In this document: in pieces, positions 18,159-26,614 of the stretch | Layout of the letters: every line of letters starts with the position of its first letter | Numbering within the stretch: position 1 is the first letter of the stretch | DNA from: Kofleriaceae bacterium | GTDB taxonomy: Bacteria > Myxococcota_A > Polyangia > Haliangiales > Haliangiaceae | NCBI GenBank assembly: GCA_020633495.1 | Contig: JACKDR010000004.1 | Location: 124,001-188,000 of the forward strand | Direction: 5' to 3' | Length of the DNA stretch: 64,000 nucleotides | Notes under the pieces: generated by a model | What the model saw: only the letters and a program-made list of their open reading frames with translations | The model's database searches: none | What the model was told of the DNA's origin: nothing | Translations under genes and position numbers: made by a program

Positions 18159-19535
18159 ATGCGGCTCCGCTGCGCGCTCCTGGTCCTCGTCACCCTCCTC
18201 GACGCCTGCTCCCGGTCGAAGCCGCCTCCCGCCGCCGACCGCGCCCGCGACGCCGGCGCCACCGCCACCGCCACCGCCACCGGTTCCGCCGCGACGCCGA
18301 CCGACCGGCCAGCGCCCGGGGCCGCCGACGCGGGCGCGTCCGTGATGTCGACCGCCGCGCTGCCGACCTCGGGCGCGGCGACCCTCGAGCCGACCGGCGG
18401 CACGATCGCGATCGCCGGCGCCACGCTGAGCGTGCCCGCGGGCGCGCTGTCCGCCCCGGTGGCGATGACGGTGAGCTCGAAGCCGCCGTCGCTCGATCCG
18501 CTCGCGGCGCTCGTCGAGCCGGAGTACCTCGAGCGCCTGCGGGCCGAGATCACGCCGCTGCGCCTGATCGAGCTCGGCCCCGACGGCCAGACCTTCGCGC
18601 ACCCGGCGACCGTGACCCTGGAGATCCGCGCGGACGAGCTGCCGCCGGGCAAGACCCTCGCCGACGTCGCCGCCGTGGTCATCAGCAAGGACGGCGCGGT
18701 CGACGACGTGCCGGTCACCGTCGTCGGCAACCGGCTCTCGATCGAGGTCCCGCACTACTCGATGCTGCTCACCGCGGTCGCGGTCGGCGCGATGGCGCTC
18801 GTCGGCGGCATGGCCATCCTGCTGCGCGGCTCGGCGGATCCGATGATGCGCCGTGACTGCGCGAAGTGGCTCAACCCCGCCAGCCCCCGGGTCCAGGAGC
18901 TCGCCGCCGATGCGGAGCGGTTCAAGATCGACGCCGCCACCGGCGAGATCCACCTCGACCTCGGCCGGCCGGCGGTGGGACGCGACGTCAAGGTGGGCGC
19001 GCACGCCCTGCCCGCCGACAAGGTCATCGAGCACCCCGAGGGTGACTGCGTCAACTTCAGCACGATGTACGGCAGCCTGCTGCTCGCGCGCGGCTACCCG
19101 GTGCGCCTCGTCGCCGGCACCGCCGAGTACCGGCGGGGCCAGAAGACCTACAAGGGCTTCCACCAGTGGGCCGAGACCGTCGTCGATGGCAAGCCGTACT
19201 ACGTCGACACCTTCGACCCGGATCACACCCGGCTGGTGCCGATGGCCGAGGCAACCCGCGACCTGTCGCTCGGGCGCAACCGCATGTGCGGCAAGAACCC
19301 CGACGGGTCGACGGTCGGCCCCGCGAAGTACGACCCGAGCTGGTTCGACAAGCTCGTCACCGACAGCGCCGCGCTCGTCGCCCGCTACAAGGAGCTGCAG
19401 GAGGAAGCGCGCGCCCAGCAGGCGCTGTGCGCCGGCGGCAGCGACGCGGCCTGCAACCTGCGCCACCAGATCTACGTCGAGGCGATGGAGCTGCGGCGCA
19501 AGCTCAACGCGATGGGCGTCGATCCGACGAAGTGA
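18159..19535 (+). CDS. Transglutaminase-like lipoprotein with ZU5-like domain
   Basis: A 458-residue lipoprotein: signal peptide with LLDAC, an Ala/Thr-rich linker, and a ZU5-like beta domain (GGTIAIAGATLSVPAGAL, about residues 80-200). A hydrophobic stretch follows (LLTAVAVGAMALVGGMAILL, about 207-228). The C-terminal transglutaminase-like domain has GDCVNFSTMYGSLLLARGYP (Cys), GFHQWAETVVDGKPYYVD (His, then Asp). The Cys-His-Asp triad is therefore present and it may be an active protease or transglutaminase. The internal hydrophobic segment after a lipid anchor is unusual. Confidence 0.7.
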   Translation: MRLRCALLVLVTLLDACSRSKPPPAADRARDAGATATATATGSAATPTDRPAPGAADAGASVMSTAALPTSGAATLEPTGGTIAIAGATLSVPAGALSAPVAMTVSSKPPSLDPLAALVEPEYLERLRAEITPLRLIELGPDGQTFAHPATVTLEIRADELPPGKTLADVAAVVISKDGAVDDVPVTVVGNRLSIEVPHYSMLLTAVAVGAMALVGGMAILLRGSADPMMRRDCAKWLNPASPRVQELAADAERFKIDAATGEIHLDLGRPAVGRDVKVGAHALPADKVIEHPEGDCVNFSTMYGSLLLARGYPVRLVAGTAEYRRGQKTYKGFHQWAETVVDGKPYYVDTFDPDHTRLVPMAEATRDLSLGRNRMCGKNPDGSTVGPAKYDPSWFDKLVTDSAALVARYKELQEEARAQQALCAGGSDAACNLRHQIYVEAMELRRKLNAMGVDPTK

Positions 19536-19854
19536 CCCGACGACGGGGCCGCCCGCGCGGTCACGCAGGCGCGCCACCCGGTCACCGACTCCACCCGGGT
19601 CGGTCGCGCCTCGCGGAGCGTCCGCTCCTCGGACGTCAACCTCGTGCGGGCATTCCGGCCCCTCACCTCCGGCGCGAGTCGCGAGGTCCGCCTCCGGTCG
19701 CCGAGCGCGACCGGCGACGACGCTCGCGGCCGTCGGGACGACGCCGGCGACCTGCGCGGGCCCACGGCTCCCCCGGTCTGGGGTGCGACGATCGGGCGCG
19801 GCATGCCCGACCGGACGAGCCGATGCGGGCCTCGAGCTCGGATACGATCGGCGG
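19536..19854. other. Intergenic region, nothing recognised
   Basis: About 320 bases between two plus-strand genes. No stem-loop with a T-run, repeat or coding pattern stands out. Confidence 0.5.
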
Positions 19855-20934
19855 ATGGAGCCTCGAGGCCTGGCGATCGTCGCGTCGTGTTGCTGGTGCT
19901 TCCACGCGCGGGCGGCCCGCGGCGATGACGCCCCCGCCCCGGCCGACACGCTCGCGCCGCACGTGTCCGGCTTCGTCGACGGCACCTACAACTACAACTT
20001 CAACCAGCCGGCCGGCGGGGAGACCCCGTACTACCCGTACGTCGCGCGCCACCACTCGTTCCTGCTCGACGCCGCGCACCTGGCCGTGACCGGCAACGAC
20101 GACCGCCTGGCGTACGCGGTCGAGCTCGACGCCGGCAGCGACGCGCAGGTCAACTCGGGCGGCAACCTGGTCGACGTCCAGGAGGCGTGGCTGACCTACC
20201 GCGATCACGCCGGGTTCGGGCTCAAGGCCGGCAAGTTCGTGACGACCGAGGGGATCGAGGTGATCGAGGCGGTCTTCGACCCGACCATCTCGCGTGGCTT
20301 CCTGTTCTGGCTGGCCGAGCCCGGCAGCATGGTCGGGGCCCTGGCGACGTACCAGATCGACGACCAGCTCGACGTCGCGCTCGGCGTCGTCAACGGCTGG
20401 GACGTCCTCGTCGACAACAACGCGGCCAAGACGATCGTCGGCAAGTTCGGCATCACCACTGACACGTTCCTGCTGACGCTGTCGACGCTCGCCGGCCCGG
20501 AGCGGGCCGGCAACAACGACGACTGGCGCGTCAACTTCGACGTCACCGGGATGTACCGGCTCGGCACGACGGACGTGTGGTTCCAGGGCCACGCGGCCAC
20601 GGAGCAAGGCGCGGCCCCCGACGGCGACAGCGCCACCTGGTTCGGCATCGGGCTCCAGCCGGTCGTCCACGTGACAAGCGAGTTCGCGGTCGGCACCCGC
20701 GTCGAGCTCTTCGACGATCACGACGGGGCGCGGACCGGCATCCCGCAGCTGCTGGTCAACCTCAGCGCCGCCCCCGCCTACAGCCCCAGCGAGCACCTGA
20801 CGCTGCGCGCCGAGCTCCGCGCCGACGTCTCGGCGGGACGTGACGCCGGCGTCGACGGTCCGTACGTCAACCACGACGGCGCCGCCAAGGCGCTCCAGGT
20901 GGTCGGGCTCACCGAGGCGGTGATGACGTTCTAG
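19855..20934 (+). CDS. Outer-membrane beta-barrel protein (porin-like, BBP2 type)
   Basis: A 359-residue exported barrel. The signal peptide ends before DDAPAPAD. The mature protein begins VSGFVDGTYNYNFNQP, characteristic of the BBP2 family of outer-membrane beta-barrels, and keeps an alternating strand pattern throughout (LAYAVELDAGSD, GFGLKAGKFVTTEGIEVIE). It ends in Phe after VGLTEAVMTF, a typical barrel-assembly signal. The role is presumably a pore or surface barrel; the substrate is unknown. It marks a chromosomal segment inside the repeat-rich region. Confidence 0.85.
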   Translation: MEPRGLAIVASCCWCFHARAARGDDAPAPADTLAPHVSGFVDGTYNYNFNQPAGGETPYYPYVARHHSFLLDAAHLAVTGNDDRLAYAVELDAGSDAQVNSGGNLVDVQEAWLTYRDHAGFGLKAGKFVTTEGIEVIEAVFDPTISRGFLFWLAEPGSMVGALATYQIDDQLDVALGVVNGWDVLVDNNAAKTIVGKFGITTDTFLLTLSTLAGPERAGNNDDWRVNFDVTGMYRLGTTDVWFQGHAATEQGAAPDGDSATWFGIGLQPVVHVTSEFAVGTRVELFDDHDGARTGIPQLLVNLSAAPAYSPSEHLTLRAELRADVSAGRDAGVDGPYVNHDGAAKALQVVGLTEAVMTF

Positions 20935-21229
20935 CCTCCGGGCGATCACGCCGGTCGGCGCCGGGCCCGCCACGCGCCGGCGCGGGCGCCCAGGTCGCGC
21001 GCGCGCTCGCTCCACCAGCTCACGCCCGGCGCCGGGCACCGTGAGGGTCGTGACGACCTGCTGCATGGCCACGTTACCCCTCCGGGTCCTTCAAGGCCTG
21101 CCGCCTCTTCGGTGGAAATCAAACAGTGGCGCGGTCTCGCCCATCCCGGAGGCATCACCCCGGGTGCAGCGCCTGCTCTGATTCCGAGCGCGCGCCCTCC
21201 ACGCACGCACGCCCGCAACGAGACCGGAC

Positions 21230-21454
21230 TCAGCGCCCCGACGGCGCCGACGCGCGCAGGTCCAGCTCGCGCTGGATCAGCGAGGACGCGATCCGGAACG
21301 CCTTGATCCGTCGGATCAGCAACGTGTGCTGTGCCGAGCCCTCGCGTAGCCGGGGCCGGACCTTCTCGCACTTACTGATCGTCGACGTGATCGCCCGTAG
21401 AGCTTCCTCCAGCTCCTGCACCGTCAGTTCCGAGGGCGAGCTGGTCACGGGCAC
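21230..21454 (-). CDS. Small helical accessory protein
   Basis: A 74-residue helical protein: LEEALRAITSTISKCEKVR, then GSAQHTLLIRRIKAFRIA and LIQRELDLRA. It is clearly paralogous over about 40 residues to the truncated copy at 29604-29927. Proteins of this kind occur as orphan genes near toxin-immunity clusters; the role is unknown. The 295 bases upstream (20935-21229) carry only degenerate copies of the island repeat. Confidence 0.6.
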   Translation of the reverse strand: MPVTSSPSELTVQELEEALRAITSTISKCEKVRPRLREGSAQHTLLIRRIKAFRIASSLIQRELDLRASAPSGR

Positions 21455-21470
21455 ATGGTACCTCGCGCCG

Positions 21471-21575
21471 CATCACCGGGGTTGCGTCGCACAACGCGCC
21501 TGGGCCTCGCCCGAAGCTCGACCGCGATGCGGTCTCTGCACCGACCTCGAGAGTCAACCCCGGTCCATTCCGCAC
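21471..21575. repeat. Two copies of the CCGGGGTTG-type repeat
   Basis: One copy reads CATCACCGGGGTTGCGTCGC (21471-21490). An opposite-orientation copy reads GAGTCAACCCCGGTCCATTC (21551-21570). They lie immediately downstream of the DUF4265 gene. Confidence 0.75.
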
Positions 21576-21582
21576 CTCGCGA

Positions 21583-22023
21583 TCAGACCTCCTCGTGCCT
21601 CATTGCGGGAAAAGCCACGCCAGCGGCATTCTCATCGAGGACCGAAAGCACGTCGTCCACGTCCCGAATGCTCACCGAACTCGGCACGTCTACCGAGTGG
21701 CACCCGGTCTGCGGAAGGCTGACGGTGTTGCATCCAAGGGCCCTCAGCCGCGCCAACGCCTCGTCGATCTGATTGCTGGGATCCAGACGGAGCAGCCACA
21801 CGGTCGAGTGATCCGAGCGTTGCACGTGACGCCATGTGCGAACCGACCCGTCTGCATTCAGGTCAGCGGAGATCACATCGCCGACCGACAGGTCCATGAC
21901 AAAGAGCGGTGACACGAGCGCTCGATAATTGCCGTCCTGCAGCTCAAACGGGATCGACTCGACACCCACTGGAGGCCAATCGTCGTCGACGTCGAGGGGG
22001 AAGACCAGGGAGACTTGGTTCAT
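21583..22023 (-). CDS. DUF4265 protein, probable immunity protein
   Basis: A 146-residue protein matching DUF4265: FPLDVDDDWPPVGVESIPFEL, then ALVSPLFVMDLSVGDVISADL and HSTVWLLRL. It is related to the protein at 33324-33779. DUF4265 genes commonly lie beside toxin genes and are thought to be immunity proteins; that role is inferred. Its ATG overlaps by one base (TGATG) the stop of an upstream frame that ends in an HNH-like motif, the arrangement expected for a toxin tip followed by its antidote. Confidence 0.75.
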   Translation of the reverse strand: MNQVSLVFPLDVDDDWPPVGVESIPFELQDGNYRALVSPLFVMDLSVGDVISADLNADGSVRTWRHVQRSDHSTVWLLRLDPSNQIDEALARLRALGCNTVSLPQTGCHSVDVPSSVSIRDVDDVLSVLDENAAGVAFPAMRHEEV

Positions 22024-22150
22024 CACTGCGCTGCCTCCGCTTGGTGCCTCTCCTCGTGACAATCAGCGCATACCACGACCCGCTTCCTGTCTCTACCACC
22101 GCCAGTGCGATCCGAAACTCGACCCCGGCGAGGTCTGCCACGGACTCCGC
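22023..22150 (-). pseudogene. C-terminal tip of an HNH-like toxin (fragment)
   Basis: About 40 codons ending RDRKRVVVCADCHEERHQ plus six residues run directly into the DUF4265 start. The CxxCH-xxx-H pattern resembles the final zinc-binding segment of HNH nucleases. Upstream the frame passes into the dispersed repeat at 22194, and no toxin body is present. It reads as the severed tip of a polymorphic toxin. A chance frame cannot be excluded. Confidence 0.45.
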
Positions 22151-22193
22151 TGAGCAACACGGCCGGCGCGGGCACCCGGTCCGACCCGCCCGA

Positions 22194-22220
22194 TATCACC
22201 CCCGGGGTGCGGTCTCTCCC
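22194..22220. repeat. CACCCCCGG-GCGGTCTC repeat copy
   Basis: TATCACCCCCGGGGTGCGGT followed by CTCTCCC, a variant of the 17931-18103 repeat. It lies at the 5' edge of the toxin-tip fragment, as the 25212 copy does for the HINT toxin fragment. Confidence 0.7.
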
Positions 22221-22255
22221 GAAGGCACGCCACACGCAGGTGAGAACCAGGCCTG

Positions 22256-22402
22256 CTCGAGGTCGTCCACCCTGAAGCTCCTCGCAAACACCTGGAGCAT
22301 GACAAGCGCGACGCTAACTCACTGACCGGGCTCGCTCCTGTCGATGCGCACGTCCGCGAGCACGGCGTCGTGCCACAGAAGCTGGTTGAAGCCTTCGGCC
22401 AT
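22256..22402 (-). pseudogene. Internally deleted copy of the 30511-30882 gene
   Basis: The first 25 codons (AEGFNQLLWHDAVLADVRID) and the last 14 (VFARSFRVDDLE) match the gene at 30511-30882. The middle, about 75 codons, is missing, and the frame hits TGA at the deletion point. The original stop codon is also changed to CAG. Flanking DNA on both sides is similar at the two loci, so this is a decayed segmental duplicate. Confidence 0.85.
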
Positions 22403-22563
22403 TCGGCAAATCCTGCGTCTAGATCCTCGGGGCGCGGGATGTAGTGCAGGCCCTTTCCAGTGCGGGCCCGCGCGCCCACGGGCCCCGTGAGCTCTCCCCG
22501 CCGCGCTGTCACATCCGCCCCGGCCGGCATCAGACCGACAGACGCGACAGAGAGAGGTCCCCC

Positions 22564-22791
22564 TTGCCCCCCGATGCCACGCCCGTCAGCTCGGACGGCA
22601 CCTACGTCACCGTCGACCAGGAGGGCGAAGCCGGTGCGTGCCCCGGGGCCACGGTCACGCGCAACGCGTACGACCACAGCCCCGTCGAGGTCGACCTGGA
22701 TCCCTGCGCGGCCGCCGAGGCACAGAAGGGGTGCGACGACGCCGAGCGCTGGTGGGGCATGCAGGCCGTCTCCGAGATGTGGACGGACTGA
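22564..22791 (+). CDS. Doubtful small ORF
   Basis: 75 codons from a TTG: PPDATPVSSDGTYVTVDQE, then DLDPCAAAEAQKGCDDAERW and a final WTD. There is a purine-rich AGAGAGAGG upstream. Composition is protein-like at the end, but no family is recognised and the opposite strand is also open. Confidence 0.25.
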   Translation: MPPDATPVSSDGTYVTVDQEGEAGACPGATVTRNAYDHSPVEVDLDPCAAAEAQKGCDDAERWWGMQAVSEMWTD

Positions 22792-22837
22792 CGCGCACGA
22801 CCTCCCTGCGGTTCTCCCATCCCGGATCACGATCACG

Positions 22838-23401
22838 ATGAGCACGCCCCTCGAACGCCTCACCACGTTCCTTCGTAGCCAGCCGGCCATGCCTGTCGGC
22901 CCCGCGGTCAGCGCCGGCGATCCGGCGCTGGCCGAGGCGCGCGCGATCGCCGCGCGCGACCCTCGCCTCGGCGAACTCGTCAGCACCTTGATCGACGGCA
23001 ACACCAGCTTCTGCCTGTTCGACCTCGAGCTCTTCGCCGCCTTGCTGGGCCGCGGCCGACGCGGCGAGCCCTGGAACCAGGACGGCGCCGTGATCGCCGC
23101 CGACGAGCTCTGCCTGGCCAAGAACGGCGCCGGCGACCTCTACGTGTGGAGCGCACGCACCGGCCAGGTGCGCTTCCTCGTCCATGACGATGACTGGGCG
23201 ACCCGCACCCGCCACGCCAGCCTCGACGACTTCGTGGTGGCGGCGATGGACGACTGCCTCGAGCGCCTGACCGGCGACGATCTCGACGCGCCCGACCCCG
23301 AGTACCTCGCGATGCTGCGCTTCGCGCTCGAGGTCGGGGACTCGGAGGCGATCAGCGACGACGACGTGGTGGAGCGACTGCAGGAGCTGGGGCTTCGCTG
23401 A
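22838..23401 (+). CDS. SUKH/SMI1-KNR4-like protein, possible immunity protein
   Basis: A 187-residue acidic protein. GAGDLYVWSARTGQVRFLVH followed by an acidic DDDWATRTRHASLDDFVVAAM resembles the core of SUKH-fold proteins, where a glycine-rich strand pair precedes a SFEEFL-like helix. Many SUKH proteins neutralise polymorphic toxins. No toxin lies directly upstream; it is one of few plus-strand genes in this stretch. The fold call is by pattern only. Confidence 0.5.
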   Translation: MSTPLERLTTFLRSQPAMPVGPAVSAGDPALAEARAIAARDPRLGELVSTLIDGNTSFCLFDLELFAALLGRGRRGEPWNQDGAVIAADELCLAKNGAGDLYVWSARTGQVRFLVHDDDWATRTRHASLDDFVVAAMDDCLERLTGDDLDAPDPEYLAMLRFALEVGDSEAISDDDVVERLQELGLR

Positions 23402-23465
23402 GACCCGCCCGGGACCGCCCGCCCCCGACGTCCGCCCGCAACGCTCGCGCGCACGGTGTCGCACC

Positions 23466-23984
23466 CTAGCGTTCGCAAGAGTCGCCGCAACGGAGACGAC
23501 CGTCCTCACCGGTACAGCCCTCCGTGGCCTCGCCAAGCACTGTGTGCGAGTCGACCGCGCCCGTGACGCAGAAGTAGAAGACCTTCAGGTCCCCGAGGTC
23601 GGCGCCCGCCAGATCGGCGTCGACGACGCGCACGTACGTGGCGAGGGTCGCGAAGCGCGCGCCGCGCAGGTTCCAGCCCGCGTAGTCCTTGAAGGAGCCG
23701 AGGTCGTTGAGCGACGAGATCCCCGACGCCGCGAAGTCGACACACTCGCCGTCGCCGCTGGCCTCGAGCTGCGCCAGCGTGGTCGTGTTGAAACCAGCCG
23801 CACCGCCGGCATCGACGCAAGCGCCGCGGGCCGGGTCGTAGTGGTAGCGGCCGTCATCGTGAGCCGGCGCCCCGGCGACACCCGCATGCTCGACCGGCGG
23901 CGCCACGGCCGAGCCGTGACTGCCACACCCGACGCTGGCGCCGAGCGCCAGCACCATGACGACGACAAGCGGGCGACGCTCCAT
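23466..23984 (-). CDS. Lipoprotein with short pentapeptide-like segment
   Basis: A 172-residue lipoprotein: lipobox SVGC, a linker, then AHDDGRYHYDPARGACVD, and a C-terminal part with NLRGARFATLATYVRVVDAD and LAGADLGDL. The latter has the [A/L]x[L/F] five-residue spacing of pentapeptide repeats. Five Cys near the end suggest disulfides. The first 65 or so codons are duplicated at 30893-31120. The ATG at 23984 is chosen because it opens the signal sequence directly. Confidence 0.65.
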   Translation of the reverse strand: MERRPLVVVMVLALGASVGCGSHGSAVAPPVEHAGVAGAPAHDDGRYHYDPARGACVDAGGAAGFNTTTLAQLEASGDGECVDFAASGISSLNDLGSFKDYAGWNLRGARFATLATYVRVVDADLAGADLGDLKVFYFCVTGAVDSHTVLGEATEGCTGEDGRLRCGDSCER

Positions 23985-24075
23985 GTCGCGATCGTACACG
24001 CGCCGATGGTCGGAGCGCGTGGGTCAGATGACAGTACCGAGCCAGCGGCTGCTGTGGGCTCCGCACCTCGGACGG

Positions 24076-24729
24076 TCAGCGTGCAACTTCCAGCGCAGCC
24101 ACTTCATGACCGTCCTTTGCCTCGAGAACGACTCGATCCGACGAGCTCCATCGCACCTTCCCCATGTTCGGCACGAACTCGAACTCGCTCGGTCCTTCCT
24201 CGAAGGCCTGGCTCCGCCGGAGCTCGGTACCGTGCCGGTCGGTCACGACCAACCACGCCCGGAACCGCTCGCTCTCGTGGTGACAGTCGAGGAACGCTCG
24301 GAGCTTGCGGTCCGGACTCGCGCGGGGCTTCGGCCAGGTCCAGCGATTCACGAGATCGGCGTCGAGAACACACCGCTCGGCAGCTTCAAACGGACCCCGT
24401 GGCCAGTTCTGCTCCCTGGCGACAGCGAGAGCTCCCTCGTGCAGGACGGCAAGCGCTTGCCGATGCCTGAGGTCCGGTACGGCGCGATCGAACCCCTCGA
24501 TGTCGAACAACCGCTGGATCACCAGCACCCCCGAGAAGCAGAGCATGCGAGGCTCGTCGACCACCTGCACGCACTCGACGACGATCTTCCAGACGCCTTC
24601 GGTCTGGAGCCCGGGGAAACAGCGTTCGTAGTGAGCGCAGACGAAGCGCGTACCTTGGCGAAAGCGATGTCTCGCCTGGAAATCGGCCGCCGGAACCTTG
24701 AGCTCGATATCAAAATCGCGCAGTCGCAT
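24076..24729 (-). CDS. Immunity-type protein, unnamed family (paralogue 1)
   Basis: A 217-residue soluble protein. It has two relatives here: 32603-33256 (very similar throughout) and 31503-32243 (about half identical). Shared blocks include CAHYERCFPGLQ, NRWTWPKPRASPDRKLRAFL, DCHHESERFRAWLVV and FEFVPNMGKVRWSS. The start lies six bases after the stop of a HINT toxin fragment, the usual position for the cognate immunity gene. The function is inferred from this placement. Confidence 0.65.
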   Translation of the reverse strand: MRLRDFDIELKVPAADFQARHRFRQGTRFVCAHYERCFPGLQTEGVWKIVVECVQVVDEPRMLCFSGVLVIQRLFDIEGFDRAVPDLRHRQALAVLHEGALAVAREQNWPRGPFEAAERCVLDADLVNRWTWPKPRASPDRKLRAFLDCHHESERFRAWLVVTDRHGTELRRSQAFEEGPSEFEFVPNMGKVRWSSSDRVVLEAKDGHEVAALEVAR

Positions 24730-24735
24730 GAGGCT

Positions 24736-25218
24736 CTACTGCGGCTTCGCCTTCTGCTGCCTTACGAGAGAGTTTCCAGCCTTCTTCAGGCGATTCGTCG
24801 CCTGCTGTTCGGCGTTCAAGGCTGCAGCCCTTCCCGGCAGTCCCTTCTCGACGACCTCTGCTTCGTACTTCTCGTATCCCGCCTTCTTGTTCCATTTGTT
24901 CACTTGCTTGTTCGCACGCGGCGACTCTCCGTTCTTGTTGAGTTTCTGTCCGCTGATGCCTGTCTTGACAACATCGTCGGTTGACTTCTCTCGGATTTCG
25001 TATCGATGATTCTCTGCGGTGCTACCTTTCGAGTTCTTGTGGGCGCAGCCGTTGTGACTGAGCACGTGCAGCCCGCTCGTGAGGTACGAGTGGACCTGCT
25101 CGACCTCGAGATTGTACACGCGTTGCGTGCCGGCGCGGATCTCGAGGGACCGGATGGTGACGGGGCCCGTCGGCGTCTCGACTCTCTCGCCGGGACGCAG
25201 GTCGATCGGGTGGAACAT
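24736..25218 (-). pseudogene. Polymorphic toxin C-terminus with end of a pretoxin-HINT domain (5' truncated)
   Basis: About 160 codons remain. The first 60 are the C-terminal half of a pretoxin HINT domain, ending VYNLEVEQVHSYLTSGLHVL and SHNGC, where HINT self-cleavage normally frees the toxin. The toxin tip that follows has YEIREKSTDDVVKTGISG, KYEAEVVEKGLPGRAAAL and NAEQQATNRLKKAGN. It may be a URI/GIY-YIG-like nuclease, but that fold call is tentative. The N-terminal half of HINT and all delivery domains are absent. Homology begins exactly at a dispersed repeat (25212). The ATG at 25218 could still allow expression. Confidence 0.75.
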
Positions 25219-25296
25219 CAACCCCGGTGCGGTCTTCCCACCCGGACACTCCGTCCGAAAGCCGTCCGTCGAATCGACCCCGGTGCGGTCTCTGCC
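25212..25296. repeat. Two copies of the AACCCCGG-GCGGTCT repeat
   Basis: Copy one (25212-25238) reads GGAACATCAACCCCGGTGCG then GTCTTCC, nearly identical to the 17931-18103 copies. Copy two (25271-25296) reads GAATCGACCCCGGTGCGGTC. A weaker third copy lies at about 25397-25416. Each sits at a junction between unrelated gene fragments. Confidence 0.85.
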
Positions 25297-25299
25297 GCA

Positions 25300-25392
25300 C
25301 CGGCTTCGTCGCCTGGTACAACTACGAGCACCTACACAGCGGCATCGCGCTCGTGACGCCGGCGGCGCGGCACGCCATCTCGGCCGGAGGGA
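25300..25392 (+). pseudogene. Remnant of an IS3-family transposase (integrase C-terminus)
   Basis: About 30 codons, TGFVAWYNYEHLHSGIALVT then PAARHAI, match the conserved end of IS3-type OrfB integrases (the WYN-xxHxHSGI-xxLTPA block). Nothing of the catalytic core remains. It is sandwiched between dispersed repeats. Confidence 0.8.
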
Positions 25393-25424
25393 AAGCCACC
25401 CCGCGGTGCGGTTTGGCCCGGCGT

Positions 25425-25780
25425 CTATAACGTGTCCGGACGCAGCGAGACCTCCGACTGCGCGAACTGACGGAGGACGATGCCAGACCTCGCTAACTCG
25501 ACTGCTGAGCGAGTGTAACGAAATGCCCGATACCTCGCCGACGCCCCAGTAATCTCGTGAGTACCAATCATACCCGCGCTCGTGTCGCGCTTCAGACCAG
25601 CCGCTATCTTGCGCCAAGCAGGTGTTGCCTCGTCCGCGGACAGCCAACTCTGCATCAGACCACGGGGGCACACTCGACCAATGTCAAGTACGAGAGTTCC
25701 GTCGTTCTTGTCGAGCAGGCTGAGATTGCCAGTAGCATCACAGTCTATGGGATGCTCGCAGAACAGAAGGCGGCGAACGC
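25425..25780 (-). pseudogene. 3' part of a gene split by IS21
   Basis: Encodes LLFCEHPIDCDATGNLSLLD and, after 20 more residues, RGLMQSWLSADEATPAWRK, ending SEVSLRPDTL. It has no start of its own next to the IS. When the IS21 and one copy of the 9-bp duplication are removed, it joins in frame to 28360-28534 to give a 173-residue protein. The family is unknown; style and location fit an immunity protein. A GTG at codon 36 of this fragment could drive a shorter product. Confidence 0.8.
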
Positions 25781-25867
25781 CTCGGCGGACACGTCAAAAC
25801 CGGCCAGTCGTGGACGGGTCAAAACCGGCCAGTCACTCCAGGACGAGCCGTCGTACCGCGGCGGGCG

Positions 25868-26614
25868 TCAGTCGTGCAAGTCGACCTGTAGCTTCGTGCG
25901 CCAGCTCCGCGGGCCGCACTTGAGCACGTGGGCGTGGTGGAGGAGCCGGTCGAGCATCGCCGAGACGGCGGCGGCGTCGCCGAGCAGCTTGCCCCAGTCC
26001 TCGACGGGGCGGTTCGAGGTGAGGAGCGTCGAGCAGCGCTCGTAGCGGCGCATGATGATCTCGAGCAGGTCCTCGGCGGCGGTCGAGGGCAGCTTGCGCA
26101 TCCCGAGGTCGTCGATGATGAGCAGCGGGACGGTCGAGACGCGCTCGACGTACTCCTTGCGCTCACCGGCGAGGTGGGCGTCGGCGAGCTCCTCGAGGAG
26201 GACGTGCGCTTCACGGTAGGCGACACGGTAGCCCTGCTGGATGACAGCGAGCCCGATCGCCTGGGCGAGGTGGCTCTTGCCGGTGCCGGGCGGGCCGAGG
26301 AAGAGCGCGTCGGCGTGCTCGCCGACGAAGCGCGCGGTGGCGAGCTCCCAGACGAGCTTGCGGTTCATCTTCTTGTTGAACTCGAAGTCGAACGCGTCGA
26401 GCGTCTTGCCGGTGTCGCGGAACGCGGCGTCCTTGCGCCGACGTTCGAGCAGGCGCTCCTGCCGACGCAGCAGCTCGTCGCCGACGAGCGTCGACAGGAA
26501 GTCGATGGGCACGAGCTTCTCGGTCTGCGCCTGGAGCAGCCGCGTCTCGAGGACGTCGGCCATGCCGGAGAGCCGTAGCTGGCGCAGCGCGCGGCTCAGT
26601 TCGATGAGGTTCAT
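25868..26614 (-). CDS. istB: IS21 helper ATPase
   Basis: A 248-residue AAA+ ATPase that assists the IstA transposase in target choice. Walker A is GPPGTGKSHLAQAIG, Walker B is LLIIDDLGMRKLP, and sensor-like STLLTSNRP lies near the end. The ATG at 26614 overlaps the istA stop by four bases (ATGA), the standard istA-istB coupling. It is full length and apparently functional. Confidence 0.95.
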   Translation of the reverse strand: MNLIELSRALRQLRLSGMADVLETRLLQAQTEKLVPIDFLSTLVGDELLRRQERLLERRRKDAAFRDTGKTLDAFDFEFNKKMNRKLVWELATARFVGEHADALFLGPPGTGKSHLAQAIGLAVIQQGYRVAYREAHVLLEELADAHLAGERKEYVERVSTVPLLIIDDLGMRKLPSTAAEDLLEIIMRRYERCSTLLTSNRPVEDWGKLLGDAAAVSAMLDRLLHHAHVLKCGPRSWRTKLQVDLHD

